A stretch of DNA of 64,000 bases, taken from assembly GCA_033297075.1 (NCBI GenBank), contig MU858100.1, positions 144,448 to 208,447 on the forward strand, in the 5' to 3' direction. The stretch comes from Rhypophila decipiens (taxonomy: Eukaryota; Ascomycota; Sordariomycetes; Sordariales; Naviculisporaceae). The translations under genes were made by a program, and so were the position numbers. The notes beneath the pieces were generated by a model. The model worked only from the letters and a program-made list of their open reading frames with translations. It made no database searches and had not been told where the DNA came from. The first letter of the stretch is position 1; every line of letters starts with the position of its first letter. Below are positions 1 through 13,451 of this stretch, piece after piece.

Positions 1-1
1 C

Positions 2-118
2 GACGAGGAGGAGGAGATTTCTGTCAAGGAGGAGGAGGAGTACGGCCCCGCCTCCAAGAAAAGCAAGATCATCTCAGCTTTGGAGGGCGAGGGCGAAGAT
101 GACGAATGGGATGAGTAA
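2..118 (+). CDS. 3' end of a truncated gene with an acidic C-terminus
   Basis: The window opens inside a reading frame that stays open from base 2 to a TAA at 116-118. The 38 visible residues are strongly acidic, with two glutamate runs (DEEEE and KEEEE), a small basic patch (SKKSK) that could be part of a nuclear localisation signal, and the ending EDDEWDE. Such tails are common in fungal nuclear or chaperone proteins, but nothing here identifies the family. The rest of the gene lies to the left of the window. The codons fit coding sequence rather than UTR (no stop, GAG-rich). Confidence is for coding status only; no function is proposed. Confidence 0.6.
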   Translation, partial: DEEEEISVKEEEEYGPASKKSKIISALEGEGEDDEWDE

Positions 119-2452
119 ATTGCGACCCCTCTCGACCTCCCACCCCATACAACACCGACGCTCTAGCCCGACGAAAATCGATTCCCGCTTGGTAACCATA
201 TCGGTGATTTGCTGGACATGCTGAGGGGGTTTTCATAATTTGGCTTGTTTTCCGTCCTTTTAGTTTCACCTATTTTCTTGAACCCTGGTTCTTTACCCAC
301 CACGTACGGTAGATGTGGCTGGTAAGGATGGACCGTAGACGGGAGGTGGAATTGTCGCGTCGCTCTTGTCTTGATTTCCCATAGAGATCCACAATATTAC
401 TTCTCAGCCATCCACACTGCCATGCTGCTTCTGTTTTGTGAGATCTTACACGATCCTGTTGCCTTGACTAGCTAGAGCAAATGCCTTGACCTGCTGGAGT
501 AGATGTCTTGCCTGGTCAAAAGAGATGCCCGCCTTACCGGAATAGATGCGTAAGTACCATTTCGGTGTTGGCTTCGAGATGGGCGGTAGGGTGATACAGT
601 TAGACAAAATTATCCTACGCAACAGAGCCTGGAAGATGACATTTGCTTTTTCATACCGGTCTTTACCTCTCTCTTGTAAACGACTGACTCCTAATACACA
701 CTCAGTCCTTTACCTGATTGTATTGAATAACCCCACCCTTGGGATTCATCTCAACTTGGAGTTCTTCTGCCCTAGGAGCCTCGACTTTCGCTGTCGCATG
801 CTGAGCAACGGCTTCAGGCCCAGCTCCTGAAATAAAATCGAAGGTATACAGGATTGAAGACAAAACCTGAACCTTTCCACGCTGCCCAAAGCCAGATACG
901 CTAGGAGGAAAACACTACAGACATATTTCTATGGCTAGACATGTGGGGGTATGAGTCGAGCTGATCATTGATTTCTTTCCAGGATTGTCCCATGATTAGT
1001 CTAGTCACGGCAGCAAACGCGCAGTCTTGACTCACATCTGAACGAGCCATTGGATGGTGAGGGGTTGCTGGGCCAGTGTTCGGGTTCCCATCCACCAGAC
1101 AACTTACAAGAGTTCAGATGGCTGGGAAACCAGCTCACAGCAAGTTGGATGGACCCCCACTGCGGCTCAGGCTCAATAATAGAGATTGAAAACGAAGGGA
1201 AGCGGCTGATTAATGCGTTGGGCCTGGGGCAGGGTAGCAGGACGGCAAGAGGCTCCCACTCACGCTTCCGGTAACACATTGGCACCATCATGAACCTCGT
1301 CATCTCCAGCTCGCCGTAAATTCTTCCCTTCTTCAGCACTTGATTCTTTCTATCGGGGTCACTCCTTTTACTGAATACATCTTTCCTCGCCAGGCACTCG
1401 CAGCCCGCAAAACGCTTAGCAAGTCCAAGGTGTGTCTTGATATTCCCAGAAACAACTTCAGACGGCGTCCATCGGAGAAACCACCTCCAGTTCAGACGAC
1501 TATTTTCCCACATGGCCCTGAAGATTTTGTTGACCTCTGTCATTCAATTCATAACCCTTCACCAAAACTTCCACCACTCTACCCTTTCCACTCGCAGTCA
1601 TTTTGCGCTCTTTCCACCACCCGACCACTTGCCACTCACCACCTTCCTATCTTCCTTCCACCACTCGACCACTTTCCACTCACCACCTTCTTATCCTCTT
1701 TGCACCACCCACTGACAGCAACCGCGCAAGAATTGCTGTCATCAACCGACATTGCACTTGCAGACACAAATCGTAAGTAAAGTCGTCCACAAAGCCGGAA
1801 TCGTTTTCTGCGCCCAAAACACCACTCCAAACCCCAGCCTACCTCTCCACAGCACAACGATTTTCAAGGCGACTGCTCTTCACGTCATAAGCTACTTTGG
1901 CAGTGGCTTTTTCATTTCCAAGACAATACATTCTTCACCCACTACTCTAGCACCCTTCAAATCCATGAGCTACAGACTTCTCCCACCAGATACTCTTTAA
2001 TTGGGCTGTTGATCTGTCCTACACCCCATTGAGACGTTCTTCTGACAGCGGTCACATTGTCGCCCAAGACATTTCTCCGTCAGTTGACCCAGTTGAGCGA
2101 GGTACTGGATTCAGTTGGCGAACGAAGACTCATCCTTCCTAGCTCATTCAGACATTCACACATCTGAAGTTCCGTATCTCTCTGATTCTCAAGCTGACAG
2201 TTCGACTATGCAGTCCTACTAGCCCTTCAATACTGCCAGCTGCCCCTTTCGCGCGGATTGTCTGTATTTGGGATCACTCCAGTAAGGCTTCCAGGCCCCT
2301 TTCAGCTGCCTAGCAGACTCAGCATACCACAAAACTACAACATCAACATTCTCCCAAGAACGCCTCGACGCCCGTTGTCTGTGGCACTTTAACACTGAAT
2401 AGTGGCTAACAGAGCTCGTAGCCCTTCACGAAACACTCATCAAGTGCCCAAA
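119..2452. other. intergenic region and leader of the next gene
   Basis: About 2.3 kb without a recognisable gene. It should contain the 3' UTR of the truncated gene and the promoter and leader of the gene starting at 2453. Reading frames up to 180 codons occur on both strands but show no family resemblance and lack the codon bias of neighbouring genes. The last kilobase is CT-rich, as in fungal promoters, and includes the 44-nt direct repeat listed separately. Confidence 0.5.
1614..1710. repeat. 44-nt direct repeat, about 2.2 copies
   Basis: A CT/CCA-rich unit beginning CCACCAC(C/T)CGACCACTT starts at 1614 and again at 1658, and a third partial copy begins near 1702. The spacing is exactly 44 nt each time. 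The two full copies differ at only a few positions. It lies in the presumed promoter or leader of the gene at 2453. Confidence 0.75.
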
Positions 2453-4201
2453 ATGCCTGCAAACATCAAGACTGAGCCCGGAAGCCCCGAGCGTGGGCTG
2501 CCTCCACCTGCCCCCGCCGGTGGACGTTCTACACGTCGTCCCAGAGACATGGACGAGGATTACGATGATGATGGCGAGATTGAGGTTATTGGAGGAGACA
2601 CGCCACAGAATACGGGGGGCAAACGCAATAAGGGCACTTCTTCGTCCAAGAAAAAAGGACAGGGATCTGGAGGGAAGAAAGCCGGCGACAAAGAATGGAA
2701 TTACACGTACATGCCTGCGAGCACCGACCAGCGAAAGCGGAACGGCCGTGTCGAAGGACGCAATCTGATCACCTGGAACCGTAAGTTGTTTGGTCATGCT
2801 CGGTTCACCCAAAGGTTGATCCATCTCTAACTTCTCATTTCAGGTCCCCGAATGGCCGAGAAGCTGCTCCTTCACATTATGTATGAATGCAGCCGACACC
2901 GTGTCGAGATCCCTTGGGATTCCGTGGCCCATCGCCTTCATCCAGGCTCTACTGGTGGCGCGATTGTCCAGCACCTTAACCGCCTTCGCGCTAACCTCAT
3001 CGCCGAGGGACATATGGTTCCGCCTATCTGCCAGAAGCCTGGATCCCGCGTATCTGTAGACCCTCACATCCGTGGGTATATCCGCAAATTCCCCGACAGC
3101 GACGACACCGCGACGACTCGCCCTGTCCGGTTCGAAGAACCCATTGAGGATCGTCGATTCAACCTTCCCGATGCATGGGACACATTCAAGGGCGCATCCA
3201 TTCGCTACGACGCCCCATCCCCCGGAAAAAGCGCCCCTGCTGCCCCGGTCGCTGCCCCTAGCCCCCCTGCCCCCAAGTCAACCCCGTCCAAAAAGGGCAG
3301 GGGAGGAAAGCGAACCAACAACGACCGAGGTTTCAAGAGAGAGGCTTCGCCAGATCCTGACTCTCTCGACTCAGACGAAGAATATGCTCCGGCCCCGAAG
3401 GCAGCTCGGAAGCAAGCTCGCCGAAGCACACGCGCCAGTAAGCAGACATACATGAATGATGACGATGTCAGCGAGGCAGAGAAGGAAGAACTCCCAAAGA
3501 AGATCCCCAGAAAGCGACTACAGAAGGATGTCCATGAGGGTGCTGGGGCATCCAACAATCGGGTTTCCCATAACGGGTACATCGAAATTGACGACGACAA
3601 TATGCAGGTGAGAATAAAAAGAAGCATCAATCGAATTAACAACGTGGAAGCTAACCGAACCGGCGTGTATGATAGAACTATGAGGCGAACGAACGCCGGA
3701 AGGGGCCCATTCAAAGCGACTTTATGGGCCATTCCTATGCTGTGAGGCAGAATGATGCAACTCATAGCCCCCATGGCTATCTTAACATCCCCAGTAATGC
3801 TGGACATGGTGGCGGTACTTTTAATCTGCAAGATGTAGGTCTTTCTTCAAATCAGCTCGTCTCTTTTCACTTGTTTAACCTTTTTTTCTCAGAACAATCT
3901 TGCCACCCCGATGTTCGATGAGCAGTTCGCCACCCCGCTCAACCATCCAACTAGACCAATGAGCATGCCCTATGGACTTCATCACAACAGCCACAACCCT
4001 ATGCTTGGTGAAGGCTCTTTTGTCAGCGACAACCACGAGATGGACACACGCTCCTTCTCTGTCCAGCCCAGGGCGATCAACAGAGAGGGCTCAAGGCCCA
4101 CAGGCCCTCCGGAGGACGCCCCAAATCTCCTTGCTGGTGCCGGTCCTGGTCCTAACGACAGCGAGCGGGCTGATATGCTGCTTTCTCAAGGAGGTTTCTA
4201 G
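2453..4201 (+). CDS. conserved fungal nuclear-type protein with basic/acidic low-complexity tail
   Basis: Four exons: 2453-2780, 2844-3607, 3676-3834 and 3893-4201, giving 519 aa. All introns are GT-AG and phases join without stops. The first ATG in frame is used; upstream GTG-initiated codons are ignored. After an acidic, Lys/Gly-rich N-terminus, residues about 85-200 form a compact conserved-looking block (WNYTYMP, then NRPRMAEKLLLHIMYEC, then PWDSVAHRLHPG and AIVQHLNRLR) that resembles a small helical DNA-binding or Myb/SANT-like fold. I recognise this block as conserved across filamentous ascomycetes but know no established function. The remainder is disordered: Pro/Ala-rich, then Lys/Arg-rich with SDEEYAP and DDDVSEAEKEE acidic patches. 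Nuclear and chromatin-related is an inference from composition. Confidence 0.8.
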
Positions 4202-5364
4202 CTTTTGCCAAGGTTGCTGGAGCTGCAAGTTTTGTGTCTGGACTTGTTCACTTGAGCCCGAATTTGGCCTAAAAAGGGGCAAATATCACCTTTGCCTGAG
4301 AAAAGGCTCTTTACTCCAGGCATTTGTCTATGCGGGTCTCATTTTATTGCGCCAAAGCGTTGCATTTCTTTCATAACTGGCTTTTATCCTCCGCGCGTCT
4401 TCAGGAATGTGGACCTGATCAGTTTGGCTTCACAGCCACGCAGATAGAGCTGTGGTCTTAATTTCGCCTTCGACGACGGCGAGGTTTGCTCTTTCAAGGT
4501 CGATATGAACTGGCCGTATACTTCTCTTCAGCATGGATCACTATTGATCCCCACAGGTTTCGCCTGGCGTTTGGCTTGTCAACCCGCCAGATGACGTTTT
4601 GTTCGTTTGGCATCGAGTCGACTGCGGTCCTTGCCGGGTGCTGCCCTAACTTGGGTGTGGTACACAGGTATTTGGCTCCTGCTCCCGACATCAGACGGGA
4701 GACAGATCGGCTGGGGAAAGATACATTTTCTTTATTTCGTTGCGTTTATTTTCTTTTTTGTTTTCTTTCTGGGACAATTCTTCTTTATAGATCATTGCTG
4801 AGGCCTGCCGCCCTGCATGTATTCGGCGAAATCTATGTTTCCGGCGTCATTTCCCATATAGAGGAAGTGAATCAACTTAACTTTCATCAAGTCAACATCG
4901 ATGCCCGAGGGCTGCGAGGCGGAGATATGTCGGTTTCATAGAGAAAAAATGGGCCCGGCTTTTGCGTTTCTTTTGTCTGCATCTTTTACTAAGTCAGCCA
5001 TTGAGCAGCCTGTCTCTCGACGGCATTTGATAGCTTGCGCTGCGATTATCGCGATGCGTTCTTCTTAACAAAGATCTGGTTTTATGAAGCTTTGCTGTGT
5101 GATGTTTTACGTGATGAGCCGTCTTTTTGCCCCGTCGAGAAAAAGGGGGTGGTTGCCAAGAACCAAAAGCACAGTGCGACAAGGAAAGTAAACAAATAGG
5201 AAGCGGTTGTGCTCGGCAACTGTGCAAATCAAGGATTTGACGTCAAGCTCTTCCCGCACCGCCGTAGGAATCCCTGCAGATACCTCCAAATTCCGAGGAT
5301 ATCATTGGTCAAATATAACTTTAAACACATTCGTCTTCCCATTGTCCAGAATATGGTGATTTCA

Positions 5365-5372
5365 TTCGGGAA
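5365..5372. promoter_or_regulatory. heat-shock-element dyad upstream of hsp60
   Basis: TTCGGGAA fits the nTTCnnGAAn head-to-head HSF binding unit. It lies about 470 nt upstream of the hsp60 ATG. A match this short can occur by chance; the location upstream of a heat-shock gene is what supports it. Confidence 0.4.
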
Positions 5373-5538
5373 ACTTGTTGATACTTCTCCTTGAACCATT
5401 GCTGTGAGTTTGCTACTAGAGAACAGCGGAAGCACGCAGAACGTTTGATTCCATGTGGCAGTCAATGGCAAGTCATTCATTCCATGACGTGGGAATTCGA
5501 CGAGAATCAAAGTCTCAATGCGAGTGGGACTCGGATGG

Positions 5539-5546
5539 TTCCAGAA
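5539..5546. promoter_or_regulatory. second heat-shock-element dyad upstream of hsp60
   Basis: TTCCAGAA is a second perfect nTTCnnGAAn unit, about 295 nt upstream of the hsp60 start codon. Two such dyads within 180 nt fit HSF control of the adjacent chaperonin gene. Confidence 0.45.
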
Positions 5547-5841
5547 ACAACTGCGGGTGTGCGGATAGCAAGAGCTATCCCCAATCCTACCTAGTGCGGT
5601 CCCGAAAGATGGAGCTCGGGCCATCGGCTTGGTGAGCAGCAGGCATTGCATATTTTTTTACTGGCCATGCCGTCGCTCTGATCGAACAATTGAAACTTTC
5701 CTCTCCAGTCTTTTTCTTCTCGTCCAATATCTCAAGCCTCACCTCCCTTTCCGAAGCCCGACCGTCCACGCCGTCAAGCGACATCCTCCTTCTTTGTTCT
5801 CTTCTTTCTCGTAAAATAATTATAATTAATTCACATACAAA

Positions 5842-7706
<1,865 letters not shown>

Positions 7707-8995
7707 GATGCGAAAAAAGTCATCAGTTTTGGGCGAGCATATTTGTACTTTGTTTGATTTACGGCGATTTGGTTGGGAGGTGGCATTGGCTTCGGTGTTT
7801 TCGGGACTGTAAAATTTGCCATGTAATCTCTCTCTCCTCTCTACCCTTTTCTCACTGTGTTGATATATAAATTATTCCCCTTGCTGGCATGGATGGATGG
7901 ATCATGCCCGTTGTATATTAAGCTTAACGATACACATTGAGTTAGAGTAGAGCTTGCAAAGACCTGCAAGACTTGATAAAACTGTATTTAATATTTCCCA
8001 TGATCAACTCATATGGCATCTGCGATTCTGCCTTGGCCCTGGTGTGTTAGGATCATCTGGTTTAGTAGTTGCCTTGTTGCTCATGTCATTCGGGGCACAC
8101 CACAATGCACACGCGTCCTTGCAAAACTGCTTTCTCTCGGTATCTCCTGCCCCGTCGTAAGCTCCGGACCGACCGTGGCGTTCATCATGGTCGTGACGAC
8201 GACAGGCCAAACGTTAAGCACCATGTCAGGCAGCGATAAACACGTGAACAAGTAATTCCCAGTCAATGAGACGAAACTGACTGCTTGCCTGGTGTTTCTT
8301 GTACGCAAGGGCCCACTAATCACGTTCTGTGGTCAACCGTCACGCAGACAACCACGGCATGGCCAGATAATTAGGTAACCCCACCACCAAGGTTAGGACG
8401 CCCCTCCCCCTCCATCCCGCTTCGCCCACCCACCCACTTCACTCAATCTCTCTGTCGACGGATACCTGATCCAACCTTGGACTCGCCTGACCGCTTAACT
8501 TGTTCGGGTTTGTTGTTTTGAAGTTCTCAATCTCGCTCACTTCTTCTTTACACCTGCTCAGATCCAATATCTGCCCAAATTTGACCCAAAAAAAAAAACC
8601 CCCCAGGCGACGAACATAGTCACTGTCTCCTTCCTCTGCAACTTGTATGTTTGTTTGTTTGGCCTTCGAACTTGCCTGACATCTAGCCTTGGCCCCCCCT
8701 TCCATGCTAGGATCTAGCTACAAACCCCTCGCATTTTCCACCTTTTGCGTCGGGCCCGTTTTAACGACCCCTCTCTTCTTTCCCCATCCTGTCTTTCTTG
8801 GGTTGCTGACAAGCAAAGTCGTCGAAGTTTAGCTGCTCCTCCGACTACTTCTTCTAGTGAAATCACACAACAAACCACCATTACTTTATAACACCGATCG
8901 CGGCTCCAGTCTTTTTTGATCATTGTTTGTCTCGCGATAGCCATATTACAGTACAATAAAGGTTACAGCCTGACGCTCAATCTCACACAACAATC
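7707..8995. other. intergenic region between hsp60 and cofilin
   Basis: About 1.3 kb without a supported gene. The AT-rich left part is the hsp60 3' UTR. The right part is a very CT-rich cofilin promoter and leader, containing a run of 11 A followed by 6 C at about 8588-8604. Confidence 0.5.
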
Positions 8996-10076
8996 ATGGT
9001 AAGCAAACAAGCCCTTTTGCGCCGAGAACAATTCTGTGCGATATGGTGAAATGTTCTGGGCACTGACGTGTTACCGTGCCATAGTCTCAATCCGGGTCAG
9101 TAGCTATCTCAGCTCGTGCCATTTGTCTATCCGTCCATCCTCCCCATAGAAGCCAGCCTGCGTCGAGCATATCATACCTGACCCCAGCCGCTTGCGCGCT
9201 CTTTTCCACTTTGCTCGAGCACACTTTGCGACTGCGGTTGTAGGCGGCGAGTGCAATGGCCTTGACCACGGGAGGTTAACAAGATCGGCTGGGGACAAAC
9301 GGATGGTCGCATACGGCAGACATCCGTGTCATCGTCGCAATCAAGCAAGCAAGACAAATATAACGCTAACATGCCGATTATCGAAACCCTTCTACAGAGC
9401 CACCGTCAACCAGGAGTGCATAACAGCCTTCAACGACCTCAAGCTGAGCAAGAAGTACAAGTACATCATCTTCAAGCTCTCCGATGACAACAAGGAGATC
9501 GTCATCGACAAGACCGGGGACTCCAGCGAGGACTACGAGGTCTTCCGCGAGGCGCTGATGAACGCTACCACTAAGAGTAGAAGCGTATGTCGATTCTCGA
9601 CGCGACGAGATCTTCTCCTAGCTACAGGCATATTCTAACAGCTTCGTACAGGGCCAGGTCGGCAAGGGACCCCGCTACGCCGTCTACGATTTCGAGTACC
9701 AGCTCGCCTCTGGCGAGGGCACCCGGTATGGGATAGGCAGCCGAATTCCATCTAAAAAGCCATGGAAACAGTCCGACTAACATGCGTCATCACTGTGCAG
9801 TAATAAGATCACCTTCATTGCTTGGTCCCCAGATGATGCTGGTGTTATGGTACGTCTGAAACCGACCAAATACTCCACATATCGCCAATCAGTATTTATA
9901 CGAGTTGTTGGACAACCCGCTGACGCTCTCAATAGCCCAAGATGATCTACGCCTCGTCCAAGGAGGCCCTCAAGCGTGCCCTCACTGGTATCGCTACTGA
10001 GCTCCAGGCCAACGATGCGGATGATATCGAGTTCGAGACCATAAAAAAGACTGTCAGCAAGGGCACTGCCGCGTAA
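8996..10076 (+). CDS. cof1: cofilin / actin-depolymerising factor
   Basis: Six exons: 8996-8998, 9085-9095, 9398-9584, 9652-9725, 9801-9849 and 9936-10076, giving 154 aa, the family's normal length in filamentous ascomycetes. The protein binds and severs actin filaments in the cytoplasm and at cortical patches. The first coding exon is just the ATG, and the second is an 11-nt microexon; together with exon 3 they rebuild the conserved start MSQSGATVNQEC, which decides the model. The ADF-homology domain fills the protein: TAFNDLKLSKKYKYIIFKLS, DYEVFREAL, PRYAVYDFEYQL, then NKITFIAWSPDDAGVMPKM, the long actin-binding helix beginning at KMIYASSKEALKRAL, and a C-terminal DIEFETIKKTVSKGTAA. Ser2 and Ser4 are in the position of the inhibitory phosphorylation site of cofilins. 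The 302-nt second intron is unusually long for this window. Confidence 0.96.
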
Positions 10077-11346
10077 AAGGATGGTTTCATCGATACATAA
10101 CGAATGATCAGGGGAGGGCCGGTTTATATGTAGTCTCCTCTTGCTGGTCGGACCACCTCTTTTGTGTCTATCCGACTCTGGCTCGACCCCTTTCGACATA
10201 CTAGGACCCAACGGCATTTATGGATGGGGAGGGGAGTAGTAGAGTAGATCATGATTGATTGGCTGGTTGGTGCAGTGGAGGAAAAGATTTATGAATATGA
10301 TGGATTGAGAGTTGACTTTTTTGATTCGCGCAACATTTTCTATGTTCGTCGACGTTCATGGTTATTTCTTTGCCTGCCCGAATAGATGACTGATGGATGG
10401 GGTTTCACTGCCAGCGGGATCAGAGTCAAGACAAGATATCACTCACGGGACGAAACAACCCAGCGTGGATTCTATTCTCTCATTTTTTCCCCTCGGGCGT
10501 CTATTGGATTTCTCGTGATATTTGAGTCTGTAAGCATGGGATTTGCAGGTGTACTGACTGACCTTCATCTCAGACGCTGAGTGGGACTCGGGTGGTCTAT
10601 CCAGCGGCTCAGGCTTCATGTTTTTTCTGGGGTCACTGGTCGATATGATACCCGCTGTGCCGTGCCATGAATGACATTCTCGCTGCTCGGCCTGGGTCCG
10701 GATGCCCATGTCTAGGTATCAGGATTCAAGCCAACTTGTTCACCTCGACTGGGTCGTGAAAGATATCTTTATATACCATTCGCGTTGAATGGTACTGTCT
10801 TTTACGTTGCAACATATGAAATACTACAAAATATGCTAGGAGAGAAGCTTATACAGCCAGCCTAGATGATACCTAGAGGATATAAAATGTTTTGCGAGCC
10901 ATACTTGCCCTCATAGTACTAATACTTTACGTGAAATAATGGTGTTGATGCTCTGGGTACCGCAGTATATCAGTTTGCGGCCAAGATTTCATACCATTTG
11001 TCTTTTATAGGTGAAGCGAGTTGCAACTAGGCAATGTCCCTCGATATACTGTGAAAGCAAAAGATTGACTGTCATACTTGGTCATGAGACCCAGGATCAG
11101 AAAGCAACGCCCAGTTGTAGTGTAATTTACATAACAGCCCTTGATGAAGCATGTTGATCCGTCCCATCGGGCAGTCACTCCTTGGACAGAACCCTACCCC
11201 GAGCAGCGAGGAGACGTGATGTCTACAAGATATTCATATGTTCATATCAAGTTTATGTCGTTGTCACCTGTTATGATCTTGTTCCACTGTCCTCTTGGAA
11301 CTAACCAGCCAATTCGCAACATCCTTCCCACATCTCATCTTGCTTA
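10077..11346. other. intergenic region between cofilin and get5 (convergent)
   Basis: About 1.3 kb between two convergent genes, so both 3' UTRs fall here. The middle is AT-rich. I see no gene, tRNA or repeat in it. Confidence 0.5.
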
Positions 11347-12176
11347 TCATACAACCCCCCGAAGTTTCCCAACCAGCTCCCCAGCAAGCCTCTCATCCCG
11401 TATCCGCTGCATCAAGAAACCCTTCAGATCCTCCCAGAACTCTTCAGTCTGCAACACCGCAGCCCCACTCGGCCCGCTCCCCTCAGCCACCACCGGCGCC
11501 GCAGCGGTATCATCCATGACCGTATCCCCGTCCGCATCCGCCTGTGTCTCTGGTGCTGCTGGTGCGGCCTGTCTAGCAGCTAACGCCTCAGCAGCAGCGG
11601 AAGCCGTCGCCGCGCCGCCCATCACCATCAGAGAGAACTCAATCCCGGCCTCCTCCTCAGCAGGCACAGGTCCGAGGACATCTTTGATAGTCTTTGTATC
11701 GGCCACGGGCTTCTTGTTATACAATATCTTGAGCTTCTCGACTGGGAGACAGGTTTGTTCGTAGATTGTATTCTTGATGTCGAGCATGGATGTTGTTGCG
11801 ATTGGTTGCGCCGTGGGGAGGACGAGTTCTAGGGTGGGGTTTCGTGGGGATTTGATCGTTACTTTTACCGAGGGTTGTTCTGAATTAGATTCGCTGGAGG
11901 AGGTTGGCGCTGTTGACTTGGCTTTTGGGGAGCCTCGCTTGCTCATCGGCTTGGAGGTTGATAGGCGGGGGAGGGTATACTATAGACATCATGGATGGTT
12001 AGCTTTTGCGAGGAACTTGTGTGATGGGCGGAAAGAGCGGAGTAGAGAGATGTATAACATACCGGCGTGCTGGCCGGGTAGTTACGAGGATCCTCGACAT
12101 GGTCGGCTGTGATCTTTTGCGGCTGCTTGTCGAGGATCGCGAGAAAGGTTTTGGCAAATGCCACCTCGGTCGCCAT
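11347..12176 (-). CDS. get5: Get5/Mdy2-like ubiquitin-like protein of the tail-anchored protein pathway
   Basis: Two exons on the minus strand: 12176-12063 and 11979-11347, giving 248 aa. Get5 bridges Get4 and the Sgt2 co-chaperone so that tail-anchored membrane proteins are handed to Get3 for ER insertion. The N-terminal block (MATEVAFAKTFLAILDKQP through DPRNYPASTPYTLPRL) is the fungal Get4-binding domain, and the splice junction falls inside it with phase 0. Residues about 70-140 are the ubiquitin-like domain (VKVTIKSPRNPTLEL, then IYEQTCLPVEKLKILYNKKPV and KDVLG). An Ala/Pro-rich linker follows, and the last 35 residues (EEFWEDLKGFLMQRIRDE...LVGKL) match the helical homodimerisation domain. 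The family call rests on this three-part order. Confidence 0.88.
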
Positions 12177-13451
12177 GTTGAATTCGTTACGGATGACAAG
12201 GTGCTCGGATAATTGCTGTATTTCTTTAGGGTCAGGATCCGAAGGGCTTGTGTCAATCGTTGTTGAAAATGAAACTCAGCAGGCTGTTTGTTATAGACGG
12301 ATATGGTGACGATGTCGTTCGAAGCTGGCAGAAGCTCGGGCTCGGGAATTGCAGCGGGCGGCTGCTGGCTTCGCTTGTGTCACCCCACTCTAAACAACGT
12401 CAGTGGCCCCAAAGCGGTTGGTCTCTTATAGCACGATCGGTGGGGCATCTTATCAGATGACGGCCCAGAGGCTGATTCTCCGTGTCTCTAACACCAACAT
12501 CGAATGCATGCGTACCGTCCCCAGTCTCATCACTTGCGTGCCCATATTTGATAAGGCATCCTAGGAACCAAGAATTAACGAGTGAATAAGACTTCATGTC
12601 TTGTCTATATTTGGCATTATGAACACACTGACTTCTCGCAACGTTCATCAGTGGTTAGGACTTGTATGTGCCCGAGTACCCTTCTCCCCCTTCTATTCCA
12701 AACCCCCGTCGATGGAATCCTCCCAAAACGCAGTCCAAAATCAAATCAAGAGATGTGACCGAGGGTTGTGTCGGAAGAATACACGAGACAATGAGCTGAA
12801 TCTAGGTATGCCCCAACCAAACCCATCTGTAAGTATTCCGCCCAGCATACATTTTCCATCTCCTTCGTCCCGATGCCATTAATATGTCCCTTCCCGCCCG
12901 GTATCATGTATTTTTTGAGACCATATTTGTGCTTTCCCTTCCTTTATACTTCTGTTGAAAGCCCGCCCATCTACGATCTTTCATTCCAGTAGCTCTCGCT
13001 ACAACCGTTCCTTCCCAACATAATATACACATGTCCTTATAAATATACAAAAAGAGAGTCATGTAACAGTCGTAAAAAGGTCCCCTTCATAGCATGTGCC
13101 TTGTCCTGGCACGCCTTTGCCGTAGGAGCCTTGTCGTGTCCCTTGCCATATCTAAACCCCGAACCTAAACAGCCATGAAAGAAACCAAAGTAATGTGCTA
13201 GAAGAAGAAAAAGTTCTCATGTGCAGAAGAAATCCGACAGCATTGAAAATTGACCATGTATCGACAACGAACAGCTTTGCTAGCTTGCTAGCTTGCCAGT
13301 CGACGAAAGCTGTGAACTTCAGGGAGAACGGGAGAGAATTATAGCAATAATGAAGAAAAAGAAAAAAAATCAATGTCAACAAGAAGAGAAGATCACCAAA
13401 CATCATGCGCCAAATCTCGGCACATCTACCAGGAAGGTGGACATGCCGGGT
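12177..13451. other. intergenic region: get5 promoter and byr4 3' UTR
   Basis: About 1.3 kb between two minus-strand genes. It should hold the 3' UTR of byr4 and the promoter of get5. Short reading frames are present but none has a recognisable protein. No repeats or RNA genes seen. Confidence 0.5.

Larger units (their letters stand above)
4202..5841. other. intergenic region: 3' UTR plus hsp60 promoter
   Basis: About 1.6 kb with no supported gene. The left part is the 3' UTR of the preceding gene. The right part is the hsp60 promoter, with two heat-shock-element-like dyads (listed separately) and a CT-rich leader just before the ATG at 5842. Confidence 0.5.

Noticed and set aside
1001..1543. 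180-codon open frame on the minus strand
   Set aside because: No family resemblance, unusual amino-acid mix (many Trp/Cys/Pro) and no plausible promoter; likely chance in the long intergenic region.
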